From NCBI GenBank assembly GCA_026826555.1, contig JAKSZT010033848.1, positions 169,807 to 233,806 on the forward strand: a stretch of 64,000 bases of DNA. The letters are read 5' to 3'. Positions within the stretch are counted from its first letter, which is position 1; every line of letters begins with the position of its first letter. This document shows, in pieces, positions 12,181-24,060 of the stretch. Position numbers and translations under genes: made by a program. Source of the DNA: Tolypeutes matacus. Its lineage: Eukaryota > Chordata > Mammalia > Cingulata > Chlamyphoridae. The notes below the pieces were generated by a model, which saw nothing but the letters and a program-made list of their open reading frames with translations, was not told where the DNA came from and searched no databases.

Positions 12181-12735
12181 ATCATCATAGTTTTCCATGT
12201 TTCCCTTCAAAATTATTAAAAACATAGAAAAGGAAGGACAGAAGAAAAGATGAACAATTTTAAAAATGATGGAAAAAGATACATAAAAGAACAAGGAAGA
12301 AAAAATAAGTAATAAAAGTGAAAAATCATAAAAATTAAAAAGGATTTAAATAAAAAAGATGAAATAAAAAAAGAAAGAAATGGGAAAATTAGAACAAAAT
12401 AAAATACCAGAGAGATGAGAAGAGAACAGAAGAAAGAAGATGAATATCAAAGAAGAGAAGGTGGAATAAAGAAAAGCAACAAAAGAGGGAAAAATTAAAG
12501 ATATTAAAGAAAGAAACTAGGAGGGAAAAAGAGAAAAATCAAGGGGGAAAAAAGCCAGAAAAAACAGGCTTCTGTCTCAGTGCACTAGGAGTCATCTGAG
12601 ACTGCCAGTGCTAACCAATCACTCACCCTGCTGTCTGCCATCCACAGATAATATATGTGGGTATGAAGAAAAGAATAAAGGAGATAGGGGCAATATGGCA
12701 TCAGTTTAAGAGAGCACTCACTAACTCATTCTCAG

Positions 12736-12743
12736 AAGATGGC
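12736..12743 (+). promoter_or_regulatory. YY1-like motif at the 5' end of L1 E
   Basis: The sequence aagatggc is the core of the YY1 site. In human L1 a YY1 site lies close to the transcription start and helps place initiation. The same octamer is at the 5' end of L1 F (50064-50071, minus strand). Function is inferred from position and motif only. Confidence 0.5.
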
Positions 12744-12949
12744 TGATTGGGGACAGGATCCTGTCTGAATGGTCTGTGTTGGGGGCAAACAGAGCAAGAA
12801 TCTTGGGAACATCGATTTGGAGGGAGCTGGATGGCAAGGTGGATTGGTCAGGAAAGAATCATGAGTTTTCCCCTGGCTGTGGTAGTAAACACAGATGGCT
12901 GAGCCCCACCCTCATTGAAAAATACTGGGATGAGCTGCAACCCCTGCCG

Positions 12950-13375
12950 GCAACCTAGTAGGAGGGAGTATTTTCCAAGAGTGGGAGGGTTCTGGTGGAG
13001 GGTCAAGAGGGGTCTCCTTTCTGTGGATTTGGCTGCCTGAAACCCCTTGCAGCTTTGGGGATCAAAATAAATGGCTTGAAGTGGCACAAGGCTGAGGGGA
13101 GTGACAAATCTACTGAGGAAGGTTGATTTATCTAGCTGCCCAGGGGTACGCCCCAACTCCCACCAGCAACCCAGTGAGAGGGAAGCATTCTCCAAGAGTG
13201 GGAGTGTTCTGACAGAAGTTGGAGAAAGGTTTCCTTTATGTGGGTTTGGTTGCCTGGACACTCTCTCAGCTTTGGGGAGCAAATAAGCAATCTTGAATCA
13301 GCACAAGGGTGAGGGGAGAGGCAAATCTGCTGAGGAAGCCTGATTTACCTAACTGCCCGGTGATACTGAGGCTTG
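12950..13375 (+). repeat. Two tandem ~217-bp monomers in the L1 E 5' UTR
   Basis: Blocks such as 'ttctccaagagtgggag' (13188) and its partner at 12971, and the 'ctgaggaag...gatttacc' block near 13330 with its partner near 13113, recur at about 217 bp. This is a head-to-tail duplication within the 5' UTR, like the promoter monomers of rodent L1s. The copies differ by point changes and small indels. Confidence 0.75.
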
Positions 13376-13759
13376 GCTCCGGAGGGTGGAGTCAGCCAAT
13401 TATATCATTCTACACTGACAAGTATCAGAGCTTCAGCTCCCCTGGGGGTGGGCAGGAACTGGGAAGTGCTTGATTAGTTTCCACAGGCCTATTTAGGGTC
13501 TCTTTGGTGAAGGGGGGAGTCTAAAAGAGGCCTTCTTTTGGGTCTCTTATTTCTCCAGAAAAAAAGAAAAAAGACAGTCACTTTAAAGAAAAAAAAAAAA
13601 GAAAAAAATTTAACTTAGTTTAATCACTAAAATCTGCCTTGAAACCTGCAGATAGAACCTTGCAGGGCAACTGATTGATGAACACAAGTAGGCTGAGAGA
13701 CTCCACAACAGCCCAAGAAGGAACACTGTTCCTCCTTAGCTTTGCCTGTGTGGTTGTTT

Positions 13760-14350
13760 GGTTTCTCTTTGTTTATCTGTGGTGTCTTGCTATTTTTCCT
13801 CTCCCACCCCCTTTTTTTCTTTCTTTCTTTCTTTTTTTTTTTTTTAATTTATGTGCTTCTAGCTTGTCTATTCTTTGTTGTGCTTCTTCTTCTGTGATTT
13901 CCCATTCTCTGTCTATTTTCATCTTGTCTCCCAATGATATCTCTTTTCCTTCCTTCACTCTCTGCCTTCTGTTTTCTGTTCTGTCTTCTGTTGTTCTTAT
14001 GTACCACCTTATTTCATTAACTCACAACTTCAAACAGTGTCAATTTCTATTCTATCCATTCTGTTTCCTTCATTTTTAAAATTATGATTAAGTTTTTCTT
14101 TCAGCCCTTTCTTTACTCCTTCTCTCTCTCCTCATCATTCTGGCTTTCTAATCATTATATATATTTTCCTCTATTTGGTTTACAAGTCCATTGTAGCTAC
14201 ACCACTTTTTTTTCCCAATAACTCTACATTGTCCACATGACCTAAATATTCATTATACAAAGTCTTAAATGGCCCCTCTTCTAACTTTTATCAATATTAC
14301 TATTATCCATCTTCCTTTTTCACATCTTTAAATTCCTCTGGCTCTAATGT
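13760..14350 (+). promoter_or_regulatory. Polypyrimidine tract in the L1 E 5' UTR
   Basis: A long C/T-rich stretch with a (TTTC)n and T-run core at 13808-13846 lies just upstream of ORF1. The complement of a similar tract is present in L1 D (12185-12560). It appears to be a shared part of this L1 lineage's 5' UTR. Any regulatory role is unknown. Confidence 0.5.
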
Positions 14351-14505
14351 TTTCCCTTCAAGGGACCATAGAAAGAATCAAGGAAATGAAATAAGTAAAA
14401 CAATGTGTCAAAGAGAAACCTTAACACACACACAGAACCACCAGCTAAATAAAACCCTAGAGCAGAGAGAGAAGTTAATCAACTGAATAAACACATCAAG
14501 ATAAA

Positions 14506-15487
14506 ATGATGACTGGAAGGCAACAAAAAACTACAAACCACACTGAGAAGCAGAATGACATGGACAAGTCCAATGAACAAACTAAAAACAAAGAAGAGGT
14601 GCAGAACATCAAACAACTAATCAAAGCTTTCCAAACAAATATCATGGGTCAACTTAATGAAGTGAAGGAAGAGATTAAGGATATTAAGAAGACACTAGGA
14701 GAACAAACTGAAGAAATAGTAAACATCCATAAAAAGATAACGGATAGGATGATGATCAATGGCATAATCCAAGAAATCAAAAAGATGCTGGATTCACATA
14801 ACAGCAAATTTGAACAGGTAGAAGAAAGAATTAGTGATGTGGACAATAATACATCTGAAATCAAACAAATAGTAGAACAGATTGATAAAAAGATAGAAAA
14901 AATCCAGCAGGGACTTAGAGATTTAACCAACAACACAAAATGCACAAATATACGCATTATAGGCATCCCAGAGGGAGAAGAGAAGGGAAAGGGGAACAGA
15001 AGGAGTGTTGAAGGAAATAATGGCTCAAAACTTCCCAACCCTATTGAGGGAGATGGATGTACAAGTCCAGGAAGCACAGTGCACCCAAAACAGTATAAAT
15101 CCCAACAGGGCAATTTCAAGACATACACTTGTCAAAATATCCAATGCTCAAGACAAAGAGAAAATACTCAAAGCAGCAAGAGAAAAGAGAACCATCACAT
15201 ACAAGGGAAGCACAATAAGATTAGGTGCTGATTTCTCATCTGAAACCATGGAGGCAAGAAGACTGTGGTATGACATAGTCAAAGTACTAAAAGAAAAAAA
15301 CTTCGAGGCACGAATTCTTTATCCAGCAAAACTGGCATTAAAAAATAATGTAGAGTTCAAAATATTCACAGATAAACAGAAAATAAGACAGTATGCCAAT
15401 AAGAAACCTGCACTTCAAGAAATACTAAAGGAAGTTCTACAAATTGAAAGGAAGAAACAAGGGAGAGAGAGTTGGAGGAAAGTGTAA
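14506..15487 (+). pseudogene. L1 E ORF1, one frameshift from open
   Basis: L1 ORF1p is an RNA-binding, nucleic-acid chaperone protein of the L1 particle. The first open piece (from 14506) has a charged start and a long coiled coil (about residues 20-150: 'VKEEIKDIKKTLGEQ', 'SKFEQVEERISDV'), then 'NIRIIGIPEGEE', the start of the RRM. The frame then changes near 14990-15004, and the second piece (15005-15487) carries the rest: 'ILKAAREKRTITYKG', 'RLGADFSSETMEARRLW' and 'LKEKNFEARILYPAKL'. The total of 982 nt is about 327 codons plus one base, the usual ORF1 length, so a single indel seems to be the only break. Confidence 0.88.
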
Positions 15488-15550
15488 GAACAACAAAAAG
15501 ACAAAAAGAGAAATAAAAATAACATATGACATTCGTTAACCAAAAGAGAA

Positions 15551-18500
15551 TATGGCTGATATAAGAAATTTGTTGTGAGTAATAAAACTGAATGTTAATG
15601 GATTAAACTCACCAGTCAAGAGACACAGATTGGTAGAATGGATAAGGAAATATGATCCATCTATATGGTGTCTACAAGAAACCGAACTTCGACCCAGGGA
15701 TTCTAAGAGCCTGAAAATGAATGGTTGAAAAACGATTTTACAAGCAAACAATAGCCAAAAAAGGGCAGGAATAGCTACCCTAATATCAGGCAAAATAGAC
15801 TTTAAATGCAAAACTATTTTAAGAGACAAAGATAGACACTATTTATTAGTAAAAGTGGTAATCTCTCAAGAAGAGAGAACAATCGTAAAAATTTATGAAC
15901 CTAATCAGGGTGCCCCAAAATATATGAGGTAAACTCTGGAAAATCTAAGTGGAGAAATAAATGCCTCTACAATTATAGTGGGGGACATTAATACACAATA
16001 ATCACCATTAGACAGAATATCTAGACAGAGAATCAATAAAGAAACAAAGACTCTGAATAATATATAAGAGGACCTTGACCTAATAGACATATACAGAACA
16101 CTACACCCAAACACAGCGAGATTTGCATTAATCTAGAGTGCACATGGATCATCCTCCAAGACAGACCACATGCTAGGCCACAGAACAACTCTCAATGAAT
16201 TCAGAAAGATTGAGGTTATACAAAGTAATTTCTCTGACCACAATGGAATGAAATTGGAAATCAGTAAGGGCCAGAGAACCAGATAAGGCACAAAGATATG
16301 GAAGTTAAACAACACAGTCTTAGACAAACAGTGGGTGAAGGAGGAAATCTCAAAAGAAATCAGTAATTACCTTGAAATTAATGAAAATGACAACACAGCA
16401 TATCAAAACCTATGGGATGCAGCCAAAGTTGTCCTGAGAGGGAAGTTCATAGCCATAATACATATATGAAAAAAGAAGAAAAAGCTAAAATTGAAGACCT
16501 AACTGCACACCTGGTGGAATTAGAAAAAGAACAACAAATTAAACATAAAGGAAGTAGAAAGAAGAAAATAACAAAGATTAGGGCATAACAAATGAAATAG
16601 AGAATAAGAAAGCACTAGAAAAAAAAATTAGTCAAGAAGACTAATAAAATGGACAATAACTTAGACAGACTAACAAAGGGAAAAGAAAGAACAGATGCAA
16701 ATACACAAAATAAGGAATGAGCAAGGGTATATCACTACTGACCCCACAGAAATAAAGAGTATACTAAGAGGATACTTTGAAAACTTATATGCCAAAAAGA
16801 ATTATAATTTAGAGAAAAGGACAAATTCTTAGAAACTCACAAACAGCCTGCATTGTTGAAAGAAGAAATTGATGAACTCAACAGTCCTATTACAAGTAGA
16901 GAGATGGACTCGGTCATCAAAACCTCCAATTAAGAAGAGCCCAGGACCAGAGAGCTTCACAGCTGAATTCTACCCAACATTCTAAAAAGAACTAAACCCA
17001 ATCCTCCTTAAGCTCTTCCAAAAAATAGAAGTAGAAGGAATATTGCCTAACACATTCTATGATGCCAACATTACCCAAATACCAAACCCAAACAAAGATA
17101 CCACAAGAAAGGAAAATTACAGACCAATTTCTCTAATGACCCTAGATGCTAAAATCCTTAACAAAATACTTGCTAATCACATCAAAAACATATCAAAAGA
17201 ATTATACCCCATGACCAAGTGGGTTGCATCCCAGGTATGCAAGGATGGTTCAATATAAGAAAATCAATCAATGTAATACACCACACAAACAGATTGAAAA
17301 AAATCACATGATCATCTCTATAGAAAAAGCATTCAACAAAACACAACATCCTTTCCTGATAAAAACACTGCAAAAGAAGGAAATTTTCTGAACATGATAA
17401 AGAGTATATATGAAAAACCCAAAGGTAACATCATCATCAATGGTGAAATCCTAAAAGCCTTTCCTCTGAGATTGGGAACAGGACAAGGATGCCAACTATC
17501 ACAACTCCTATTTAACATTGTCTTAGAAGCATTTGCTCAAGCACTGAGGCAAGGAAAAAAATATAAAAGGCATTAAAATTAGAAAAGAAGAATTAAAAAT
17601 TTCATTATTGGCAGACTACATGATCCTATATGTAGAAAGCCCTGAGAAATCTACAAAAAAAACTTCTAGAAATTATAAAGGATTTCAGTAATGTCACAGG
17701 ATATAAGATCTATGCTCAAAAATCAGTAGGGTTTCTGTACACTAATATCGAGCAATCTGAGGAGGAAATCAAGAAAAAAATACCATTTACAATAGTAACT
17801 AAGAATCAAATACCTAGGAATAAATTTAACTAAAGATGCAAGGGACTTATATACAGAAAACTACACAACACTGTTGAAGGAAATTAAAGAACACTTAAAT
17901 AAATGAAAGAATATTCCCAGTTCAAGGATAGAAAGACTAAACATCATTAAGATATCTATCCTACCAAACTAATCTACAGATTTAATGTAATCCCAAGAAA
18001 AATCAACACTGTATTTTTTTAAGGAACAGGGAAAACTAACTACAAAATATATTTGGAAAGGTAAGAGGCCCCAAGTCTCCAAAGACATATTGAAAAAGAA
18101 AAATCAAGTTGGAGTTATCACACTACCTGATTTTAAAACATACTCTAAAGCTACAGTGCTCAAAACTGCATGGTATTGTCACAAGGATAGACACACTGAC
18201 CAATGGAACCAACTTGAGAGTTCTGATATAGATCTTCATATATACAGTCATCTGATATTCTAAAAGATGACCAAGCCCACTCAGTTGGAAGAGAAGACGT
18301 TATCAAGAAAATAAAAAGGCAGCCTACCCAATGGGAGAAAATATTTGGCCACCATATATCTGATAGGAGCCTAATATCCTGCATACATAAAGAAATCCTA
18401 CACCTTGAAAATAAAAAGACAAACAATCCATTTAAAAAATGGGAAAGTGACCTGCAAAGACATTTCTCCCAGGAAGAAATACAAATGGCTAAAAAGCACA

Positions 18501-19035
18501 TGAAAAAATGCTCGACATCACTAGCTATTAGGGAAATACATATCAAAACTACAATGAGATACCATCTTGCATCCATTAGAATGGCAACTATTGAAAAAAA
18601 CAGCAGACTATTAGTGTTGGAGAGGTTGTGTTGGAAAGGGATCCCTCATCCAGTGCTGGTGGGATTGTGGAATGGTCCAGCCACAGTGGAGGACAGTTTG
18701 GTGTTTCCTCAGAAACCTAACAATAGATCTTCCGTATGATCCAGTGATTCCACTGCTGGGTACATACCTGGAAAAATTGAAAACAAAGACATGAACAGAT
18801 ATATGAACACAGTGTTCATAGCGGCATTTTTCAATATTGTCAAAAGTTGGAACCAACCCCGGTGCCCATCAACAGAAGAATGGATAAACAAAATGTGGTA
18901 CATACACACAATGGAATATTACTGAGCTGTAAAGTGCTAACACATGGAATAACATGGATGAATCTTGAAGGCCTTATGTTGAGTGAAGCAAGCCAAGCAC
19001 TGAAGGATGAACAGTACATGACCTCACTGATATGA
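15551..19035 (+). pseudogene. L1 E ORF2 pseudogene
   Basis: This begins 'MADIRNLL' then a stop, and continues in broken frames through the endonuclease ('CLQETELRPRD', 'IDIYRTLHPNT', 'DHMLGHRTTLNEF'), RT ('GTGQGCQLSQLLFNIVLEAF' at 17394-17576) and C-terminal region ('TWMNLEGLMLSEASQALKDE' at 18847-19035). The RT catalytic segment near 17600 reads 'LADYMILYVE', so the first conserved Phe and the second Asp of the FADD motif are changed. At about 3.49 kb it is a little shorter than the usual 3.8 kb, so there are small deletions. It is dead as an enzyme. Confidence 0.88.
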
Positions 19036-20135
19036 ATTGAGGAAAGTCAGCAGTCTCTGAGAACCACTGTCTGAAAGATAGGTTAACAAGAGATAGAAAG
19101 AGTAGAGAAGGTTGTGAGTCATCACCCTTAAGGACATAATCTATGGTAAAGTGATAAAGTATAATTGCGTATTGAAGGATAGGACAGGTGGGTAGTGATA
19201 TTACTGGGTTTGGTGGTGCAGAGTCGACAGGTGGGTAGATTCGGAAGGGTGTGTTAGAATACACAGGATACTGGGGGGAGATATGGGAGATGGACTAGAT
19301 GAACACGGGATTTGTGGGTATGAGGTTGTAAGTGCAGAGGTGGGAATGCTCTGAGGGCAATATGACAAGGGGGTGTCACTGGCTTAGGATGTTGGTTGTG
19401 CCAGCATTCAGATGGGGTGCATCTGGAGCAGGCTTCTGGGGAGTGTGTGAGTGTTCATCCTGTAATAATGTGCTGTGTTGGTGGGTGGAGACCCACACGG
19501 TGAGTGGGAAAAAGATGGAACCCCATCTTTGGGAGGACTGATTCACCCAGAAAGAGACAGTTGGGTGTCTCTTATGAGCAAGGGTGGATCCTGATAGGGG
19601 AGAACAATCAGCATGTCAAGACCTCTTGTTGCATGTAACTATGAATTTTGTCATCCAATGAGTCAAGACAGGGGGTTGTCATGTGCCCCAGGGGGATGGG
19701 GAGGGAGGAACAGAATAGATTAAACAAGGGGTATTTAGTGGTCAGGGGAAATGTTTTTCATTACATTACAGTGATGGACACAGGACATGGAAAATATCAC
19801 CCAAAATTATTAAATTGTACCATCTAAAATGTAAACTATATTGTAAACCATTGACAATGTTTAGTAGCTAGGTTTCACTATCTGTATAACAGTTATAACA
19901 ATGCTACCGTCCACATACAAAAAGATTTTAATATGAGGTGAGGAAATGGGGAGGATGTTGGGTATATGATAGTGTCTTGTATTCCGTGTGTGACTTTGCT
20001 GTAACCTAAAACTTTGAAAATTAAATGAAAATTTGGGAGACACTGGGGAATGAGAGGGGGAAGGTGTCATGGTACAGACTGGACACCTGATAATGCAGTG
20101 ATAAAAGGAAAAATGTTTAAAATTAAAAAAAAAAA
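19036..20135 (+). repeat. L1 E 3' UTR (long type)
   Basis: About 1.1 kb of non-coding L1 sequence follows the ORF2 stop. Its first 800 bp matches the 3' UTR of L1 B in reverse (5337-5726). It then extends 300 bp past the point where B is polyadenylated, ending in A-rich DNA. The 5' portion is G-rich (19240-19730), a common trait of L1 3' UTRs. Confidence 0.7.
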
Positions 20136-20294
20136 TTTTTTCTCATTTTTTGAATATCCCAATCCTTTAATTTTACTTTATTTTTAGTGTTTGTTTAATT
20201 TTCCATGTATTTTAGCTCTTACATTTAAACTTATCATTATTATGTCATTTTCCTATTAATTGTATTTAACTATTATAAGGACTTCATCTTTATG

Positions 20295-21872
20295 GAAGGT
20301 TGGAGCACACAAGGGTTACAACAGGGGTGGGAGAGGATCGTTGGTGGGGGGTGTCAGGGATGGGGGTTTCATGGGAGGAAGTTCACCTGAATATACATAA
20401 AAGATATATAAAATTGTTCAAATGATCAAGGGGTGGGCATGGTCACAGTGGGTGAAGAATCACTCAATAAATGAGAGAATACTGAATTTCCAGCCTGGAG
20501 AGCTCTGCCATATTCTCCATGGGAGCAGCAACATTCCTCCAAGTGCAGGGTCAGTGTCTGGCTAAGGAGGATGGTCCACTGATGGATTCTTGTTATTGAT
20601 GACTAGCCTTATGAGTCTTTGCTCTTGTAATTGAAACTTAGCCTATTGTTATGGCGTGCCTATGGGTTGCTACCTGAAATCCCTCTTGTTGCTTAAATGT
20701 GGACTCTGTCTAAGCCAAACTCAGCATATAAATGCATTGCCTTCCCCCCAGCATGGGACATGACTCCTGGGGATAAGTCTCCCTGGCAATGAGTGATTAT
20801 TACCAAGTGACAACTGAAAATGTGACTGGCAAAAGACCTTGAATAAAAGGGGGAAAAGGTAAAGACAAATGAGTTCAGGTGGCTGAGAGTTCAGAGTCAG
20901 TAGGTCATCCCAGAGGTAACACTTATGCACACCTCAGTAGAATCTCATAGAACACCAAAGTGGATATCACCCCACACAGAGGGGCTCCCGAGGACTCTGG
21001 AGACACCCAGGTGCTATATGAGGTGGGATAGCTCCAGAGACTGATGCTTTATCAGTGGACTTTACTTTGGAATCTGTGCTCCTGAAAGTTGGACTCAAAT
21101 AAGTCCTCCTTGCACATGGTCCATCAGTCTCTTCTATTCAAACCTATATGTGATGCTGGAGTTTGTAGGTATACTTCCAGAGACTGGAGCCTTTGGCCTG
21201 CCCATGTGCCAGCTATGCCTGGAATCTCGGCGGAGCTGCAACTCCTATTCTACAGCTTAAGGGACTCACCCAAGTCACCTGGTGAGGAGACAATGATGGA
21301 CAACAGCCATCCCAAGGAATGGAGAGAGCCTGCAGCTGCAGGCAGGATAATCCCATCCATCATATCCATGGGGTATAAACTCCCTCTCACTTGGAGGTAG
21401 AGTGGACATCACCATCCCAGACACTCAGGATTGGGGAAAGAGCTATGGACTTGAGTGGACTTAATGGTGTTCTGTTGTAGACATATTGTGATTCAAGCAA
21501 TGGAAGAAATTACAACAGTGAGGTGGAGCCAGTGGCACTGGAGGCTTTCAGGGCTGGGAAGGGAAAAGCAGTTGTAATACAGGTGCTTTTTCAGGACTTG
21601 GGAATTATCCTGAGTGACATTACAATGACAGATATAGGCCATTTTACATCAGCATATAAAATGCAGAACTGTGTGGGAGAGAGTGCGGTCTGCAATATGA
21701 ACTATGGTCCATGTTTAGTGGCAAATCCCCAGGATGTGTATATCCATTGCAGGTGATGTGCCACACTAATGAAAGATGTTTATGTGGGATGTTGTGGGAG
21801 GTGTGGGTGGTGGGGAACATGGGAATCCCTGTATTTTTTGTGTAACATTTATGTGATCTAAGCATCTTTTAA
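20295..21872 (+). repeat. U-family repeat, longest copy (U3)
   Basis: Forward copy of the family at 3714-5245 (reverse), 42418-43345 and 850-1125. Recognisable blocks: 'catgggaggaagttcacctg' (20370), 'ggcaatgagtgattatt', the 'agggactcacccaagtcacc' region (21260) and the 3' end 'acatttatgtgatctaagca'. No long conserved ORF. Copies share the 3' end and differ in 5' length, which suggests LINE-type insertion of a long 3' UTR. An old mammalian L1 3' UTR is my best guess. Confidence 0.65.

Positions 21873-21920
<48 letters not shown>
21873..21920. repeat. (AAT)n microsatellite
   Basis: About 16 perfect AAT units directly follow the 3' end of U3, probably grown from its A-rich tail. Confidence 0.95.
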
Positions 21921-21921
<1 letters not shown>

Positions 21922-21989
21922 GTTACCTTTTTGGTTAATTAAAAAATAAATAAAGAAAAAAGAAAAAAATAGATACTTGAGAGACAAAA

Positions 21990-22110
21990 AAAAATCTTGT
22001 AACCTGCAAATTTGCTGAATTTGTTAAATAGTTCTAATAATTTTCTTTTGGGTTCTTTAGATATTTCTACAGGAAGGATCATGTCACCTGTGTGTTGTTT
22101 ATTTCTTCAC
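21990..22110 (-). mobile_element. Old L1 ORF2 scrap, reverse
   Basis: The minus strand resembles the region just 5' of the RT motif in L1 ORF2; compare 'cttgtaacctgcaaatttgctgaat' with 'cttatagcctgcaacattattgaac' at 7552. It is short and decayed. Confidence 0.5.
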
Positions 22111-22789
22111 AGCAACATTGTTCTTTATGTAAACCTGTGTGTCTAATTGCAAATTGTAGCACCTACAATTGTTTTATAAAATATTCCAAACAAGCAATTT
22201 TTAGATAATTAGATATAAGGTAGTTTGCATACACTGCAAAACTGCATTCAACATCCCCTGGCCATTGATAAGATACAATTCTGCATTTGTAAAACCCCAA
22301 ATGGCAGCCTGGAGCATTCTGCCTAGAGGCTCCCCTTTGGGCTGAGTCTGTGAGGTTTCCTACTTGTCTTCCTCCTGAGTTTGGAAGTTTTCCTATAGTC
22401 CTAATTCCCCTCTTGGGGGTCCCTGTTGCCCCTCTTGAATATCTCCTCCTGCTGTAAATCTCCACCTCTTACACTGCAAACCTGTCAAAGATTTGCTCTG
22501 ATGGTTTATGTTTTGCTGCCACATAGTGACCAAATGTTTATCAACTCCTAAATTCTTGACTTTGGCCTCATTAATCAACCTCCTGTGAATTCCAGGGCCT
22601 TATGCCTCAGCTGTTTAGTGTGTGTGTGTGTGTACATGTGAGATACTCATTCCATCCTTTCCATAAATTTATAAATTTATCTTTTATTGTATGTGTCGGA
22701 GTGAGCTTCTTTGGCTTATACCAAAATAGCAACACAGCACGTACATTATATGAAGACTATTAATGTTTAAGAATTAAATTTCAGATATT
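22111..22789. other. No assigned feature; possible decayed LTR
   Basis: A relatively GC-richer block (22260-22600) followed by a short (TG)n at 22618-22634 and an AT-rich end with TATAAA-like and TTTATT words. It could be an old LTR, but nothing else in the window matches it and I find no clear TG...CA ends. Confidence 0.3.
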
Positions 22790-22988
22790 CTTTCAGTGTT
22801 TTAAACAAATATTTCACAACAATGCAAGAAGTTGGTGGTGGGATGATATATAGGGACCTTATATGATGATATGCATGTTTGTTTTCTAAGTTCACATTAT
22901 TTACTATACACTTATTTTTATGTATGTTAATCTATGAAAAATATACTTGAATTAGGTTTTTTAAATAAAAAAATTAAATCTCAAAAAA
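22790..22988 (+). repeat. Possible L1 3' end with A-rich tail
   Basis: A G-containing block around 22830 followed by AT-rich sequence and an A-rich tail (22965-22988) with an AATAAA word. This looks like a 5'-truncated L1 3' end. It abuts the first recognisable ERV-L sequence, so it may mark where the provirus was broken. Confidence 0.4.
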
Positions 22989-24060
22989 AAGTAATACTGG
23001 ATTCCTGGAGGGATTGCAGAGATCATTGATAGTGCTACCATCAATGATCTGAATGATGTGTGGGTGGTGATTCCTACCACATTCCCATTCAACTTTCCTA
23101 TTTGGCCTGTGCAGAAAACAGAAGGATCTTGGAGGATGACCATAGATTATCATAAACTTAACCAGGTAGTGACTCCAATTGCAGCTGCTGTCCCAGATAT
23201 GGTATCATTGCTTGAGAAAATCAAAACATCCCCTGGTACTGGTATGCAGCTATTGATCTCACAAATGGTTTCTTCTCAATTGCTGTTAGTAAAGACCACC
23301 AGAAACAGTTTTCTTTCAGCTGGCAAGGCCAGCAGTATACCTTCACTACCCTGCCTCATAGGTTATCAACTCTCCAGCCCTATGTCAAAATATTGTCCAC
23401 AAGGATCTTGCTCATCTCTCCCTTCCACAAGACATCACGCTGTTCCATTATATTGATGATATGTTGATAGGACTTAGTGAGCAAGAAGTAGCAATGTCTC
23501 TAGACTTATTGGCAAGACATTTCTGTGAGGGAGAATGGGAGTTAAATCCAACAAACTCAGGGGCCTTCCAACTCAGTGAAATTCCTATGTGTCCAGTGGT
23601 ATGGGGCATGTCACGATATCCCTACTAAAGGGAAGGATAGCTGTTGCATCTGGCTGCTCCTACAACCAAAATTGAGGCACAATGCTTAGTTTGTCTCTGG
23701 GATTTTGGAAACAACACATTCCTCATTTGGGTGTGCTACTCTGACCCATTTATGGAGTGACCAGAAAAGCTGCTAGTTTTGCTTAGGATCCAGAACAACA
23801 GGAGGCTCTGTGACAGATCCAGTCTGCTGTGCAAGGTGCTCCACCACTTGGGCCATATGATCCAGCAGATCCAAAGGTGCCACAAAGTTTCAGTGGCAAA
23901 TAGAGATGCTGTCTGGAGCTTTTAGCAGGCCCCTATAGGTGAATCACAATGCAGACCGTTAGGATCTGTAGGGCTTGCCATCTTCTGCAGATAACTACTC
24001 TTCTTTTGAGAAACAGCTTTTGGTCTGCTGCTGGGCCTTAGTAGAGGCTGAATTCTTAAC
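22989..24060 (+). pseudogene. ERV-L reverse transcriptase remnant (forward copy)
   Basis: RT copies the viral RNA into DNA. Open piece 23058-23456 starts 'MWVVIPTTFPFNFPIWPVQK' and includes 'SWRMTIDYHKLNQVVTPIAA'. The later palm segment near 23445 reads 'YIDDMLIG', so the catalytic YIDD is preserved, but the frame changes between these blocks and there are several stops. The connection part (23700-24060) is identified by its match to 61480-62050 in the reverse copy. It is non-functional. Confidence 0.85.

Larger units (their letters stand above)
9789..12660 (-). mobile_element. L1 copy D, reverse, missing its 3' half
   Basis: On the minus strand the order is a 5' UTR with a polypyrimidine tract (the purine-rich plus strand at 12185-12560), ORF1 (about 12180-11160), then ORF2 from its start to roughly the start of the RT domain (11060-9789). 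The 3' part is lost at the junction with L1 B. The right boundary is uncertain: the sequence grades into the start of L1 E near 12.7 kb. Confidence 0.75.
12731..20135 (+). mobile_element. L1 copy E, forward, apparently full length
   Basis: It contains every part of an L1 in order: 5' UTR (12731-14505) with a terminal 'aagatggc' motif, tandem monomers and a polypyrimidine tract; ORF1 (14506-15487); a spacer; ORF2 (15551-19035); a 1.1-kb 3' UTR; and an A-rich end near 20110-20135. I could not find a clear target-site duplication, so the exact 5' end is inferred from the similar terminus of L1 F. ORF2 is too damaged for activity. Confidence 0.8.
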
